DNA from: Micromonospora costi | Lineage (GTDB): Bacteria; Actinomycetota; Actinomycetes; Mycobacteriales; Micromonosporaceae | DNA length: 64,000 nucleotides | Assembly (NCBI RefSeq): GCF_003626655.1 | Contig: NZ_RBAN01000005.1 | Location: 124,001 to 188,000 of the forward strand | Direction of reading: 5' to 3' | In this document: in pieces, positions 45,341 through 55,150 of the stretch | Layout of the letters: each line of letters begins with the position of its first letter | Numbering within the stretch: position 1 is the stretch's first letter | Notes under the pieces: generated by a model | What the model saw: only the letters and a program-made list of their open reading frames with translations | What the model was told of the DNA's origin: nothing | Database searches by the model: none | Program-made: the position numbers and the translations under genes

Positions 45341-45638
45341 CTGGTGCTCCTCCTCGCCACACCGCCCGTCGACCAGCGGCTCGAGGTCCCTCGTCGGCAC
45401 AGACACGGGTCGGTCGCCAAAACGTCGAACCGAACCTACGGACCGACGTGCGGCAGGTCATCGGACACCTGTGGAAGATGGCGGCCGTCGGCTCCTACGC
45501 CTGTCGCACGATCGCCGCCGGCGCTGGACCGCGAGCCGACCGATTCGCGTTCGCGACGACCAGATCGCCGGTTCCGGAGCGATCGGTCATTGACAGCGCA
45601 CAGAACGAGCGTCCAGGCGGGCCTGACCGGGATGGGGG

Positions 45639-46673
45639 TCAGCGCAGGGGGGCGGCGGTGGACGTCGGGGCCGGCGACGCCGTGGTGGTCAGGTAGTCCT
45701 GCACCGTGTCGTCCGCGACCGCCTGGTAGAGGGCCTTGGCCTTGGTGGTGTCCGGCAGGACCACACTCTGGCCGCTCTTCATCCCCGTCCCGGCGCTCGG
45801 GCTGCCCAGGAAGGTGAGGTCGTCGCTGCGCAGGTCCCGCAGCTCCAGGGCGACGTTGACCAGGTCGAAGTGCTCGTCGACGGTCACCGACCGGGTGACG
45901 GCCTGGAGGAACGCGTTGAGCTTGACCGGGTTCGACAGGGTGCCGATGCCGGCGGCGCGGTCGAGCAGCGCCTGGAGGAACTCGCGCTGGTGCCGTTCCC
46001 GGCTGAAGTCACCGTCGGCGAACTGGTAGCGCTGGCGTACGTAGTCGAGCGCGGACGCGCCGTCGAGGTGACGGGTGCCCTTCTGGAACGTGCGGTGGGG
46101 CGCGTGGATCGAGGTGATTGTCTTCTCGATCGTGAGGTCGACGCCGCCGAGGGCGTCGACCACCTGCGCGAAGCCGGCGAAGTCCACCAGGGCCACGTGG
46201 TCGACGTGCACGCCGGTGAACGACTCCACGGTCTGCACGGTCAGCGGGGTGCCGCCCCAGGCGTACGCCGAATTGATCTTCGCCATGGTGTTGCCGTGCC
46301 GGCCGTCGGGCGAGCGGGGGACGAAGACCCAGGTGTCGCGGGGGATCGAGATCACCTCCGCCTTCTGGTGGTCGGCGTCGAGGTGCATCAGCATGATCGT
46401 GTCGGTCCGCGAGTCGGCCGTCTTGTCCGGGTCGCGAGAGTCGCTGCCCAGCAGCAGCACGTTCATGGCGCCGGTGACCGTCTGTGTGGGGCGGGCGTTC
46501 TCGGGGAGCCCGGCGAACGCGTCCGTGCGGGCCAGGTTGCCGTCGAGCGAACGGCCGTACGTGGCGATCCCGATGATGCCGCCACCGACCAGCACCAGCA
46601 GGGCCGCCAGTGTGCCGAGCAGAATCCGCCGACGTCGTCGCACCCGTTTGCCCCTTTCTCCGGCCGGCGGCAT
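45639..46673 (-). CDS. LytR-CpsA-Psr (LCP) family cell-wall glycopolymer ligase
   Basis: 344 aa from ATG 46673 (GTG 46694 possible). A basic N-terminus and one membrane helix (ILLGTLAALLVLVGGGIIGI) anchor an extracytoplasmic LCP domain. Family residues: LLLGSDSRD, SRTDTIMLMHLD, VISIPRDTWV, KINSAYAWGG, LDGASALDYVRQRYQFADGDFSRERHQREFL. The Asp/Arg set binds the polyprenyl pyrophosphate and attaches teichoic-acid-like or arabinogalactan-like polymers to peptidoglycan. Single gene. The Thr/Pro/Ser-rich tail is flexible. Confidence 0.9.
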   Translation of the reverse strand: MPPAGERGKRVRRRRRILLGTLAALLVLVGGGIIGIATYGRSLDGNLARTDAFAGLPENARPTQTVTGAMNVLLLGSDSRDPDKTADSRTDTIMLMHLDADHQKAEVISIPRDTWVFVPRSPDGRHGNTMAKINSAYAWGGTPLTVQTVESFTGVHVDHVALVDFAGFAQVVDALGGVDLTIEKTITSIHAPHRTFQKGTRHLDGASALDYVRQRYQFADGDFSRERHQREFLQALLDRAAGIGTLSNPVKLNAFLQAVTRSVTVDEHFDLVNVALELRDLRSDDLTFLGSPSAGTGMKSGQSVVLPDTTKAKALYQAVADDTVQDYLTTTASPAPTSTAAPLR

Positions 46674-46779
46674 GATCCGGCCCGTGACCGTCACGGACCG
46701 TAACCGGCCAACCTGAAAGGTAGCTCGACGTGAGCGGAGCGTCTCCTGTGCCCGGGCGCCGCGGCCCGCGCGCCCGGGG

Positions 46780-47811
46780 TCAGGACGCCCGGCCGCCGCT
46801 GCTCGCCCGCACCACGAGCGTCGGTTCGACCGGGGACGGGTGTGCCCGCCGGCCCGCCGGGTCGGCGTCCAGCAGGTCGAGGAGGGCCGCCACGCAGCGC
46901 CGGCCCACCTCGTCGAAGTCCTGCCGGACGGTGGTGAGGGGAGGGGAGAGGTACTCGGCCTCGGGGATGTCGTCGAAACCGACCACGCTCACGTCCTCCG
47001 GCACCCGTACGCCCCGCTGGTGCAGGGCCCGGAGCAGGCCGAGCGCCTGGTGGTCGTTGGCGCAGAAGACAGCGGTGACGTCCCGGCGGTCGGCGAGGGA
47101 CTGGCCGATCTCGTAGCCCGCCCGCGGGCTCCAGTCACCGGTGATGACCGGCGGCACGCGGCGGTCGGCCGCCTCCAGGGCCAGCCGCCACCCCTCGACC
47201 CGGTCCCGGGCCTCCAGCCAGTCCCGAGGGCCGGCGATGTGCAGCACCGTCTCGTGTCCGAGCGCGAGGAGGTGCTCGACGGCCAGCCGGGCGCCGGCCA
47301 CCTGGTCCACCGCCACGCTGGGCAGCTCGCCGTCGCCGCCCGGCTCGACGACGACCGCCGGCACCCCGGTGGGCAGGCCGTGCAGGGCGACCGCGGCGCT
47401 GACCATGGGCGCGATGAGCACCACACCGGCCACCGACTGGTCGGTCAGGGCGTTGATGGCGGACGTCACACCGGACCGGTCGAGGCGTTCCAGCGTGACG
47501 ATGCTGATCCCGTAGCCGGCGGCGCGGGCCGCACGCTCGACACCGAGCAGGGTGGCGGCCGGGCCGTAGAGGATGGTGTCGAAGCTCACCACGCCGATGA
47601 CCTTGGACCGTCGCGCCGCCAGGCCGCGGGCCAGGGCGTTGGGACGGTAGTTGAGCTGGTGTACGGCGCGCAGCACGCGTTCCCGCGTCTCCTGGCGGAC
47701 GCTCGGGTGGTTGTTCAACACCCGGGACACGGTCTGGTGAGAAACGCCGGCGAGCCGTGCGACGTCGCTCATGACGGCGGCGCGCGCGGGCGGCTGCTGG
47801 TGCATCGTCAT
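46780..47811 (-). CDS. LacI-family transcriptional regulator (candidate ara repressor)
   Basis: 343 aa; ATG 47811 follows GAGGGG. The N-terminal HTH is VMSDVARLAGVSHQTVSRVLNNHP, hinge NYRPNALARGLAARRS, then the sugar-binding core (IGVVSFDTI...VFCANDHQALGLL, VVGFDDIPEAEYLSPPLTTVRQD). It lies directly downstream of araA on the same strand, so it is the likely controller of TGTGAGCGCTAACA sites at araB and chvE. Its recognition helix is identical to that of the regulator at 62184-63263, so shared sites are possible. The effector (arabinose or another sugar) is inferred from context. Confidence 0.9.
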   Translation of the reverse strand: MTMHQQPPARAAVMSDVARLAGVSHQTVSRVLNNHPSVRQETRERVLRAVHQLNYRPNALARGLAARRSKVIGVVSFDTILYGPAATLLGVERAARAAGYGISIVTLERLDRSGVTSAINALTDQSVAGVVLIAPMVSAAVALHGLPTGVPAVVVEPGGDGELPSVAVDQVAGARLAVEHLLALGHETVLHIAGPRDWLEARDRVEGWRLALEAADRRVPPVITGDWSPRAGYEIGQSLADRRDVTAVFCANDHQALGLLRALHQRGVRVPEDVSVVGFDDIPEAEYLSPPLTTVRQDFDEVGRRCVAALLDLLDADPAGRRAHPSPVEPTLVVRASSGGRAS

Positions 47812-47960
47812 GTCCCCCTCATGGTCATCGTAGCCCCGCCACCGGTGCCGGAAACGGCCTCCCACCTGCGGCCGGAACCGGCCTGCCCGCAGGGGGCGGA
47901 GCCGTCGGTGTGCCCCCGGACAGGGGGCGCACCATGATCGACCCGGCGCCGGCGAAACCC

Positions 47961-49466
47961 TCAGAACCCCCTGGCCAACCGGTAGTAGGCCTGGTTCCAG
48001 CGGATCTCGTGGGCCAGGCGCCGCGGGGTCGTGTCCGCGTCGATGACGACCAGCTCGGTGCCGTTCATCTCCGCGAGGTCGTGCAGCTCCTCGACGCCGA
48101 CGGCCTGCGACAGGACCGTGTGGTGCGGCGCCCCCGCGGTGAGCCACGCCTCCGCGGAGGTGGGCAGGCTCGGCCGGGGACGCCAAACGGCCCGGGCGAC
48201 GGGCAGCTTCGGCAGCGGCTGCGGCGGGGCGACCACGTCGATCTCGTTGGCGACCAGGCGGAAGCGTTCACCCATGTCGGCCAGCCCGAGCACCACGCCG
48301 GGGCCGGGACGGGCGTCGAACACCAGCCGCACCGGGTCCTCGCGCCCGCCGATGCCCAGCGGATGGATCTCCACGCTCGGCGTCGCGGCGGCGATGCTCG
48401 GGCACACCTCCAGCATGTGCGCGCCGAGGACGACCTCCTGGCCGGGGGTGAGGTCGTACGTGTAGTCCTCCATGAACGAGGTGCCGCCGCTCGTCCCCAC
48501 CGACATGGCCTTGAGCGTGTGCACGAGCACCGACGTCTTCCAGTCACCTTCGCCGCCGAAGCCGTACCCGTCGGCCATCAGCCGCTGCACGGCGATGCCG
48601 GGCAGCTGCCGCAGCCCGCCGAGGTCCTCGAAGTTGGTGGTGAAGGCGCCGTAGCCGCCGGCCGTGAGGAAGTCCCGCAGCCCCGCCTCGATCCGCGCGG
48701 CGTACCGCAGCGAGTCGTGCCGGTCACCGCCGGGCCGCAGCACCGGGTCCAGCCGGTACGCGTCGTCGTACTCCTTGACCAGGTCGTCGATCCGGGCGTC
48801 GGGCACCGCGTCGACGGCGGTCACCAGGTCGTTCACCCCGTACGTGTTGACGGAGACGCCGAACCGCAGCTCCGCCTCGACCTTGTCGCCCTCGGTCACC
48901 GCCACGTCCCGCATGTTGTCGCCGAAGCGGACCAGCCGCAGCGACCGCATCGCGGAGTACCCGACGGCGGCCCGGGTCCATGCCGCGATCCGCGCCACGA
49001 CCTGGGGGTTGCTCACGTGGCCGGCGACCGTCTTGCGGGCCACCCCGAGCCGCGTCTGCACGTACCCGAACTCCCGGTCGCCGTGGGCGGCCTGGTTCAG
49101 GTTCATGAAGTCCATGTCGATCTCGGACCACGGCAGCGCGACGTTCGCCTGGGTGTGCAGGTGCAGCAGGGGAGTACGAAGCGCGTCGAGACCGGAGATC
49201 CACATCTTCGCCGGCGAGAACGTGTGCATCCACGCGATGACCCCGACGGCTCCCTGGACGGCGGCGTCGCGGCAGACGGCCAGGATCTCCGCGCTCGAGG
49301 TGAGCACGGGCTTCCAGACCACCCGGGCGGGAATGGCGGGGTCGGCGTCGAGGTGCGCGGCGATCTGCTGCGACTGGGTGGCCACCTGACGCAGGGTCTC
49401 CGGGCCGTAGAGGCCCTGGCTGCCGGTGAGGAACCAGACCTCGGGGGCCGGGGATGGGCGGGTCAT
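47961..49466 (-). CDS. araA: L-arabinose isomerase
   Basis: 501 aa, the usual length. Converts L-arabinose to L-ribulose in the cytoplasm with a divalent metal. Metal and catalytic residues are in YGFGGEGDWKTS (Glu), SFMEDYTYD (Glu), LGAHMLEVCPS (His) and GAPHHTVLS (His). N-terminal VWFLTGSQGLYGPETL is the family opening. ATG 49466 is used, with GGAAGG at spacing ~9; ATG 49487 would add 7 residues. Last catabolic gene of the araB-araD-transporter operon, 32 nt after the permease gene. Confidence 0.95.
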   Translation of the reverse strand: MTRPSPAPEVWFLTGSQGLYGPETLRQVATQSQQIAAHLDADPAIPARVVWKPVLTSSAEILAVCRDAAVQGAVGVIAWMHTFSPAKMWISGLDALRTPLLHLHTQANVALPWSEIDMDFMNLNQAAHGDREFGYVQTRLGVARKTVAGHVSNPQVVARIAAWTRAAVGYSAMRSLRLVRFGDNMRDVAVTEGDKVEAELRFGVSVNTYGVNDLVTAVDAVPDARIDDLVKEYDDAYRLDPVLRPGGDRHDSLRYAARIEAGLRDFLTAGGYGAFTTNFEDLGGLRQLPGIAVQRLMADGYGFGGEGDWKTSVLVHTLKAMSVGTSGGTSFMEDYTYDLTPGQEVVLGAHMLEVCPSIAAATPSVEIHPLGIGGREDPVRLVFDARPGPGVVLGLADMGERFRLVANEIDVVAPPQPLPKLPVARAVWRPRPSLPTSAEAWLTAGAPHHTVLSQAVGVEELHDLAEMNGTELVVIDADTTPRRLAHEIRWNQAYYRLARGF

Positions 49467-49498
49467 GGGGGTCTGCCTTCCGATCATCGGGTGGAGGA

Positions 49499-50494
49499 CT
49501 ACTTCTTGCGGAAGCCGAGGAGGCGTTGGAGCACGATGAACGCGAACAGCAGGCCGCCGATCACGATCTTGGTCCACCAGGAGTTGAGCGTGCCGTCGAA
49601 GGTGATCAGGGTCTGGATCACGCCGAGCACCAGCACACCCAGCACGGTGCCGAGGACGTAGCCGGCGCCGCCGGTGAGCAGGGTGCCGCCGATCACCACT
49701 GCGGCGATCGCGTCCAGCTCCATGCCGACGGCGATCAGCGGCGCACCCGACAGGGTGTAGAACGACAGCAGGATGCCGCCGATGGCCGAGCAGAGCCCGC
49801 TGATGGTGTAGACGGCGATCCGCGTACGACCCACCGGCAGGCCCATGAGCAGCGCGGACTGCGGGTTGCCGCCGATCGCGTACACGTTGCGCCCGAGCCG
49901 CGTGTACGCGAGCGTGTACGCGGCCACCGCGACCACCGCGATCGTGACCAGGACGCTGACCGTCACGAAGTTCTCGCCGATGCGGATCCGCTCCTGCGCG
50001 GCGCCCGTCCAGAAGCCGTCGGTGATGGGAATCGACACCGAGCTGATCCAGGTGCACAGACCCCGCGCGAAGAACATCCCGGCGAGGGTGACGATGAAGG
50101 GCTGGATCTCGAAGAAGTGGATGACGCAGCCCATCAGGAACCCGAGCGTCGGGCCGATGAGCAGCGCGATCAGCAGGACGAGGGCGGAGGGCATCCCCTC
50201 GCGCAGCAGCGCGGCCGACACCATCGCGGTCATCGCCACCACCGAGCCGACCGACAGGTCGATGCCGCCGGTGAGGATCACGAACGTCATGCCGACCGCG
50301 ACGACCAGCAGGAACCCGCTGTCGATGAAGACGTTGAAGATGACCTGGATGTTGGAGAAGGCGCGGTACTGCGAGACGCCGATGGCGTACATGACCAGGA
50401 GCAGCGCGAGGCTGACCAGCACCGGCACCTGCCGGCGCGGCAGCCGCCACCGCGCCGGCCGGGCCAGTCGTCCCGTGAGTTCGGTGGTGCTCAT
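49499..50494 (-). CDS. Sugar ABC transporter permease, YjfF type
   Basis: 331 aa, about nine hydrophobic segments. CUT2 signature GGIDLSVGSVVAMTAMVSA, loop FVILTGG and C-terminal GTLNSWWTKIVIGGLLFAFIVLQ match the YjfF branch, which pairs with YtfT in furanose transporters. Starts at ATG 50494, overlapping the upstream permease stop (ATGA). Confidence 0.88.
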   Translation of the reverse strand: MSTTELTGRLARPARWRLPRRQVPVLVSLALLLVMYAIGVSQYRAFSNIQVIFNVFIDSGFLLVVAVGMTFVILTGGIDLSVGSVVAMTAMVSAALLREGMPSALVLLIALLIGPTLGFLMGCVIHFFEIQPFIVTLAGMFFARGLCTWISSVSIPITDGFWTGAAQERIRIGENFVTVSVLVTIAVVAVAAYTLAYTRLGRNVYAIGGNPQSALLMGLPVGRTRIAVYTISGLCSAIGGILLSFYTLSGAPLIAVGMELDAIAAVVIGGTLLTGGAGYVLGTVLGVLVLGVIQTLITFDGTLNSWWTKIVIGGLLFAFIVLQRLLGFRKK

Positions 50495-51564
50495 GCCGCC
50501 ACCTGTTCCTTCCTGTTCTCGCCGACGGGGGCCGCCGGTGCCGCTCCCCGCGACCGCCGGCGACGGAACCGGGCGCGGAAGGCGGGCGCCTGGACGAGGC
50601 ACACCGCGATGACCACCATGGCCTTGAACAGCAGCGACGTCTGCGGGTCGATGTTCATGGCGTAGACGGAGGTCGTGAGGGTCTGGATGAGGAGCGCGCC
50701 CACGACGGTGCCGCCGAAGGAGAACCGGCCGCCGGTCAACGAGGTGCCCCCGATGACCACGGCGAGGATCGCGTCGAGTTCGACCCACAGCCCGGCGGCG
50801 TTGCCGTCGGCGCTGGAGACGTTCGCGGTCATCATGAACCCGGCCACGGCGGCGCACGCGGCGCTCGCCACGTACACCAGGATCTTGATGCGCCGTGCGC
50901 GGATGCCCGCCAGCCGACTCGCCTCGGCGTTGCCGCCGACCGCCTCGATGATCATGCCGAGTGCGGTGCGACGGGTCAGCAGCGCCACGAGCAGCGTCAC
51001 CGCCAACGCGATGACGATCGCGAACGGCAGGGTCAGGACGTGCCCCACGCCGATCATGCGGTAGGGATCGCTGTTGATGGTGATGATCTGCCCGGAGGTG
51101 ATGAGCTGGGCCAGGCCCCGCCCGGCGACCATCAGGATCAGGGTGGCGATGATCGGCTGGATGCCGATGACCGCGACCAGCGTCCCGTTCCACAGGCCGA
51201 GCAGCAGGGCGATCCCGAGGGCGATGGCGAGGGCCACCAGTACGCTGCCGAGGCTGTTCTGGTCCGGCTGCCGGCTGATGTAGAGGCAGGCCACCGCCCC
51301 GCTGACGGCGACCACCGATCCGACGGACAGGTCGATGCCGCCGGTGGCGATGACCAGGGTCATGCCCAGGGCGACCAGGATGAGCGGGGCGCTGAGCCGC
51401 ACGATGTCGACGAGGCTGCCGTAGAGGTGACCGTTCTTGACCTCGACGGCCAGGAAACTCGGCCGGTAGATCGCGTTCGCCACCAGGAGCAGCACCAGCG
51501 CCACGACCGGCCAGAACAGCCGGTGACCGGTGACGGCCGGCAGGCGTGTCCGCCAGTCGCTCAT
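50491..51564 (-). CDS. Sugar ABC transporter permease, YtfT type
   Basis: 357 aa. First of two permeases that form a heterodimeric channel. CUT2 signature GGIDLSVGSVVAVSG, plus ALGMIIEAVGGNAEASRLAGI and TSLTGGRFSFGGTVVGALLIQTLTTSVYAM, which are characteristic of the YtfT subgroup. A basic C-terminal tail (RARFRRRRSRG) is cytoplasmic. Follows the ATPase gene after 64 nt. Confidence 0.88.
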   Translation of the reverse strand: MSDWRTRLPAVTGHRLFWPVVALVLLLVANAIYRPSFLAVEVKNGHLYGSLVDIVRLSAPLILVALGMTLVIATGGIDLSVGSVVAVSGAVACLYISRQPDQNSLGSVLVALAIALGIALLLGLWNGTLVAVIGIQPIIATLILMVAGRGLAQLITSGQIITINSDPYRMIGVGHVLTLPFAIVIALAVTLLVALLTRRTALGMIIEAVGGNAEASRLAGIRARRIKILVYVASAACAAVAGFMMTANVSSADGNAAGLWVELDAILAVVIGGTSLTGGRFSFGGTVVGALLIQTLTTSVYAMNIDPQTSLLFKAMVVIAVCLVQAPAFRARFRRRRSRGAAPAAPVGENRKEQVAA

Positions 51565-51628
51565 GCCCGCACCTCCTTCCGCTCGGCGCGGCCCGGCAGC
51601 GCCGGACCGGCTCCCGCGTTCCGTTCAC

Positions 51629-53173
51629 TCATGCCTCGTCCCGCTCCTTCTGCTCCGCGCCGCTGGCGATGACCCGCATGACGCGTTCGGCGTCGAGGCT
51701 CTCGTCGTTGGCCAGCTCCGTGACCAGGTGGCGGTCGCGCATGACCGCGACCTTGTGGCTGAGGCGCAGCACCTCCTCCAGCTCGGCGGAGATGAACAGC
51801 ACCGCCATGCCGTCGTCGGAAAGCTGCACCACGAGACGCTGGATCTCCGTCTTCGCGCCGATGTCGATGCCGCGCGTCGGCTCGTCGAGGATCAGCAGGC
51901 GCGGTTCCGTGATCAGCCACCGCGCGAGGACGACCTTCTGCTGGTTCCCGCCGGACAGGTTGCGCACCGGCATGTCCGGATCCGCCGGGCGGATGCTCAA
52001 CGCCTCGATGTAGCGGCGTACCAGCTCGTCCTGCCGGCGTCGCGGGACGGGCCGCAGCCAGCCACGGGCCGCCTGCAACGCCAGGATGATGTTCTCCCGC
52101 ACCGACAGCTCGCCCACCAGGCCCTCGGTGCGCCGGTTCTCCGAGCAGAACGCGATGTTCCGTTCGATGGCCGCGATCGGCCCGCGGATGCTGGCCGGCC
52201 GGCCGTCCACGGCGAGGCGGCCCTGGTCGGCGCGGTCCGCCCCGAAGAACAACCGGGCGACCTCGGTCCGCCCCGAGCCCAGCAGCCCGGCCAGGCCGAC
52301 CACCTCGCCCCGGTGGATGGTGAGGCTGAACGGGGCGACCGACCCGCTGCGGCCGAGGTCGGTCGCCTCGACGACCGGCGCGGCCGCCTCGACCGCGGCC
52401 CGGTCCCGGCCGGCCCGCTCGTCGAGGCGCTCCAGCGTGTCCAGTTCCTTGCCGATCATCTTCTCGACCAGGGCGAACTGGGGCAGCTCGGCGGTGGGGT
52501 ACTCGCCGACGAGGCGGCCGTTGCGCAGCACGGTGATCCGGTCGGCGATCCCGTACACCTGGTCGAGGAAGTGCGTGACGAACAGGATGGCGATGCCCTC
52601 GTCGCGCAGCTGCCGCATGATGCGCATGAGCTGCGCCACCTCGTCGCTGTCCAGGCTGGACGTGGGCTCGTCGAGGATCAGCACCCGGGCCTGCACGTCG
52701 ACGGCCCGCGCGATCGCCACCATCTGCTGCACGGCGAGGGAGTAGTTCCCGAGCAGCTCACCGACGTCGATGTCGAGGTCGAGGCGGGCGAGCAGGGCGC
52801 TGGCGCGGCGGCGCATCTCGCGCCAGCGCACCGAGCCGAGCCGGCCGGGCTGGCGTCCGATGAAGATGTTCTCCGCCACCGACAGGTTGGGGCAGAGGTT
52901 GACCTCCTGGTAGACGGTGCTCACGCCGGCCGCGGTGGCCTGCATCGGGCCCGAGAAGGAGACGGGGGCGCCGTCGAGGGTGATCGTCCCCGCATCGGCG
53001 CCGTACACCCCGGTCAACACCTTGATCAGAGTGGACTTGCCGGCGCCGTTCTCGCCCATGAGGGCGTGCACCTCGCCGGGGAACAGCCGGAAGTCGACGC
53101 CGTCGAGGGCGCGGACGCCCGGGAAGAACTTGCTGATCGCGGTCATCGTCAGGACCGGAGGCCTATCCGACAT
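51629..53173 (-). CDS. Sugar ABC transporter ATP-binding protein, YtfR type
   Basis: 514 aa with two ABC modules. N-module: Walker A MGENGAGKSTLIKV, Walker B VLILDEPTSSLD, signature NYSLAVQQMVAIARAV (degenerate). C-module: degenerate Walker A LLGSGRTEVARL, intact signature LSGGNQQKVVLARW, Walker B LLILDEPTRGID. Energises the YtfT/YjfF-type channel. Preceded by a 140-nt gap containing a strong hairpin (53254-53284). Confidence 0.92.
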   Translation of the reverse strand: MSDRPPVLTMTAISKFFPGVRALDGVDFRLFPGEVHALMGENGAGKSTLIKVLTGVYGADAGTITLDGAPVSFSGPMQATAAGVSTVYQEVNLCPNLSVAENIFIGRQPGRLGSVRWREMRRRASALLARLDLDIDVGELLGNYSLAVQQMVAIARAVDVQARVLILDEPTSSLDSDEVAQLMRIMRQLRDEGIAILFVTHFLDQVYGIADRITVLRNGRLVGEYPTAELPQFALVEKMIGKELDTLERLDERAGRDRAAVEAAAPVVEATDLGRSGSVAPFSLTIHRGEVVGLAGLLGSGRTEVARLFFGADRADQGRLAVDGRPASIRGPIAAIERNIAFCSENRRTEGLVGELSVRENIILALQAARGWLRPVPRRRQDELVRRYIEALSIRPADPDMPVRNLSGGNQQKVVLARWLITEPRLLILDEPTRGIDIGAKTEIQRLVVQLSDDGMAVLFISAELEEVLRLSHKVAVMRDRHLVTELANDESLDAERVMRVIASGAEQKERDEA

Positions 53174-53253
53174 CCCACCAGACCTTTCGTGATTGTCGTC
53201 GGGTGCGCGACCGCGGCGGCCCGGCCCACCCCGGGGCGGCGGGGAAGGGCGCC

Positions 53254-53284
53254 GGGCCGGCGGTGTGGTCCACACCGCCGGCCC
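53254..53284 (-). promoter_or_regulatory. Intra-operon stem-loop behind the second binding-protein gene
   Basis: GGGCCGGCGGTGT / ACACCGCCGGCCC 13-bp perfect stem (15 bp if the loop is read as one base) between the binding-protein and ATPase genes, the same position as the hairpin behind chvE. Likely mRNA stabiliser or partial terminator giving excess binding protein. Confidence 0.6.
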
Positions 53285-53313
53285 GACCGCCCACCGGCGG
53301 ACGTGCCGGTCGG

Positions 53314-54321
53314 TCAGTACTTGCGGTTCGGCAGGGCCTCCTTGGCCGACTGCTGGGTGAAGGTGGTCTCCTGGGTCTCGATGCGCTCGGGCACCTGCTC
53401 GCCGGCCTTCACCTTCTTCACCAGGTCCATGAGCTGGGGCCCGAGCAGCGGGCTGCACTCGGCGATGAAGTTGAACTTGCCGTCGGCCAGGGCCTGCATG
53501 CCGTCCTTGACGGCGTCGATGGTGATGATCTTGATGTCCTTGCCGGGGACCTTGCCGGCCGCCGTGATGGCCTCCAGGGCACCCAGGCCCATGTCGTCGT
53601 TGTGCGCGAACAGCACGTCGATCTTCGGGTTCGCCTTGAGGAACTGTTCCATGACGGCCTTGCCGCCGGCGCGGGTGAAGTCGCCGCTCTGCGACGCGAT
53701 GATCTTCAGGTTGGGATTGGCGGCGATGGCCTCCGCGAAGCCCTTCTTCCGGTCGTTGGCCGGCGCCGACCCGGTGGTGCCCTGCAGCTCCACGATGTTC
53801 ACCGGCCCGGTCGCGGACTTCGTCTCCTCGAGCAGCCACTCACCGGAGAGCCGGCCCTCCTTGACGAAGTCCGAACCGAGGAAGGTCTTGTAGAGCGTCT
53901 TGTCGGCCGAGTCGACCGCCCGGTCGGTCAGGATGACCGGGATGTTCGCGTCCTTCGCCTCCTTGAGCACGGTGTCCCAGCCTGACTCCACGACCGGCGA
54001 GAAGGCGATGACGTCCACCTTCTGCTGGATGAAGTTGCGGATCGCCTTGATCTGGTTCTCCTGCTTCTGCTGCGCGTCGTCGAACTTCAGCTCGATGCCC
54101 GCCTCGGTCGCGGCCTCCTTGATCGAGGTGGTGTTCGCCGTACGCCAGCCGCTCTCCGCGCCGACCTGTGAGAACCCGAGGACGATTTTGCCGTCGTCGT
54201 TGCCGCCGCCACCGCTGCCGGTGTCGCTGTTGGCGCACGCGCCCAGCCCGGTGGCGAGCAGCCCGGCCGCCATGATGGCGCCGAACCGCCGGCGGGTGAG
54301 GGAATTGCCGGTGATCCTCAT
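53314..54321 (-). CDS. Sugar-binding lipoprotein, YtfQ (furanose) type
   Basis: 335 aa. The signal has an RRRFG Tat-like motif and lipobox LGAC (Cys29), so it may be a Tat-exported lipoprotein. The mature protein matches YtfQ, the E. coli galactofuranose-binding protein: LGFSQVGAESGWRTANT, KFDDAQQKQENQIKAIRNF, VIAFSPVVESGWDTVLKEA, IPVILTDRAVDS, AHNDDMGLGALEAI. YtfQ selects the furanose ring form. Lying between araD and the ATPase in an arabinose operon beside a beta-L-arabinofuranosidase, the ligand is most likely L-arabinofuranose (inference). Confidence 0.9.
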   Translation of the reverse strand: MRITGNSLTRRRFGAIMAAGLLATGLGACANSDTGSGGGGNDDGKIVLGFSQVGAESGWRTANTTSIKEAATEAGIELKFDDAQQKQENQIKAIRNFIQQKVDVIAFSPVVESGWDTVLKEAKDANIPVILTDRAVDSADKTLYKTFLGSDFVKEGRLSGEWLLEETKSATGPVNIVELQGTTGSAPANDRKKGFAEAIAANPNLKIIASQSGDFTRAGGKAVMEQFLKANPKIDVLFAHNDDMGLGALEAITAAGKVPGKDIKIITIDAVKDGMQALADGKFNFIAECSPLLGPQLMDLVKKVKAGEQVPERIETQETTFTQQSAKEALPNRKY

Positions 54322-54469
54322 GTGCTGACTCCTTGTGGCGATGAGGTGGGGTACCTGGTGGTGCCTGGTCGTGCCGTCGCGCCGGACGGCCAGACGGTCG
54401 GAGGTGCCCGACGAGGGTGCGGTGGACCAGCCGACGCACCCGGGTGGCGCCGGCCGGGGTGGGGGAGCG

Positions 54470-55150
54470 CTACCGGCGCGCCGACGGGATGGTGGTCTGC
54501 CCGTAGACGTTCTGGTAGCGCGCGTACAGGGAGTCGATGTCCTCGGGGGCGATCGGCACCGGGTCGCCCAGAGTCCGGGCCAGGTGGGCCGTGCGGGCGA
54601 CGTCCTCGCACATGACCGCCGCCTTGACGGCGTCCCTCGCCGTGCGCCCGATGGTGAAGACGCCGTGGTTACGCATCAGGACGGCCGGCGAGCGGTGCCC
54701 CGTGAGGGTGGCCACGATGCCCTTGCCGATGTCGTCGCCGCCGATGAGGGCGAACGGGCCGATCGGGATCTCACCCCCGAACTCGTCGGCCTGTGCGGTG
54801 AGATGGCAGGGGATGGACTCCCCGCACGCGGCCCAGGCGGTCGCGTAGCCGCTGTGGGTGTGCACGACGCCGCCGACGTCGGGCATGGCCCGGTACACGT
54901 ACGCGTGCGCGGCCGTGTCGCTCGACGGCGCCAGGTCACCCTCGACCACGACACCGTCCAGGTCGCACACCACCATGTTGCCGGGGCGGAGGTCGTCGTA
55001 GGACACCCCGCTCGGTTTGATCACCATGAGGTCCCGACCCGGCACCCGGGCCGACACGTTGCCGGCGGTCCAGGCCACGAGGTTGTACCTGACCAGTTCG
55101 GCGTGCAGGGCGGCCACCGTCTCGCGCAGCCGGGCCACCTCGTCGCTCAT
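54470..55150 (-). CDS. araD: L-ribulose-5-phosphate 4-epimerase
   Basis: 226 aa. Class II aldolase-fold, zinc-dependent epimerase giving D-xylulose 5-phosphate. Motifs: NLVAWTAGNVSARVPG, MVIKPSGVSYDDL, zinc His in VVHTHSGYATAWA and the third His in MRNHGVFTIG. ATG 55150 overlaps the araB stop (ATGA), so translation is coupled. A C-terminal YARYQNVYGQTTIP is AraD-typical. Second gene of the ara operon. Confidence 0.95.
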   Translation of the reverse strand: MSDEVARLRETVAALHAELVRYNLVAWTAGNVSARVPGRDLMVIKPSGVSYDDLRPGNMVVCDLDGVVVEGDLAPSSDTAAHAYVYRAMPDVGGVVHTHSGYATAWAACGESIPCHLTAQADEFGGEIPIGPFALIGGDDIGKGIVATLTGHRSPAVLMRNHGVFTIGRTARDAVKAAVMCEDVARTAHLARTLGDPVPIAPEDIDSLYARYQNVYGQTTIPSARR

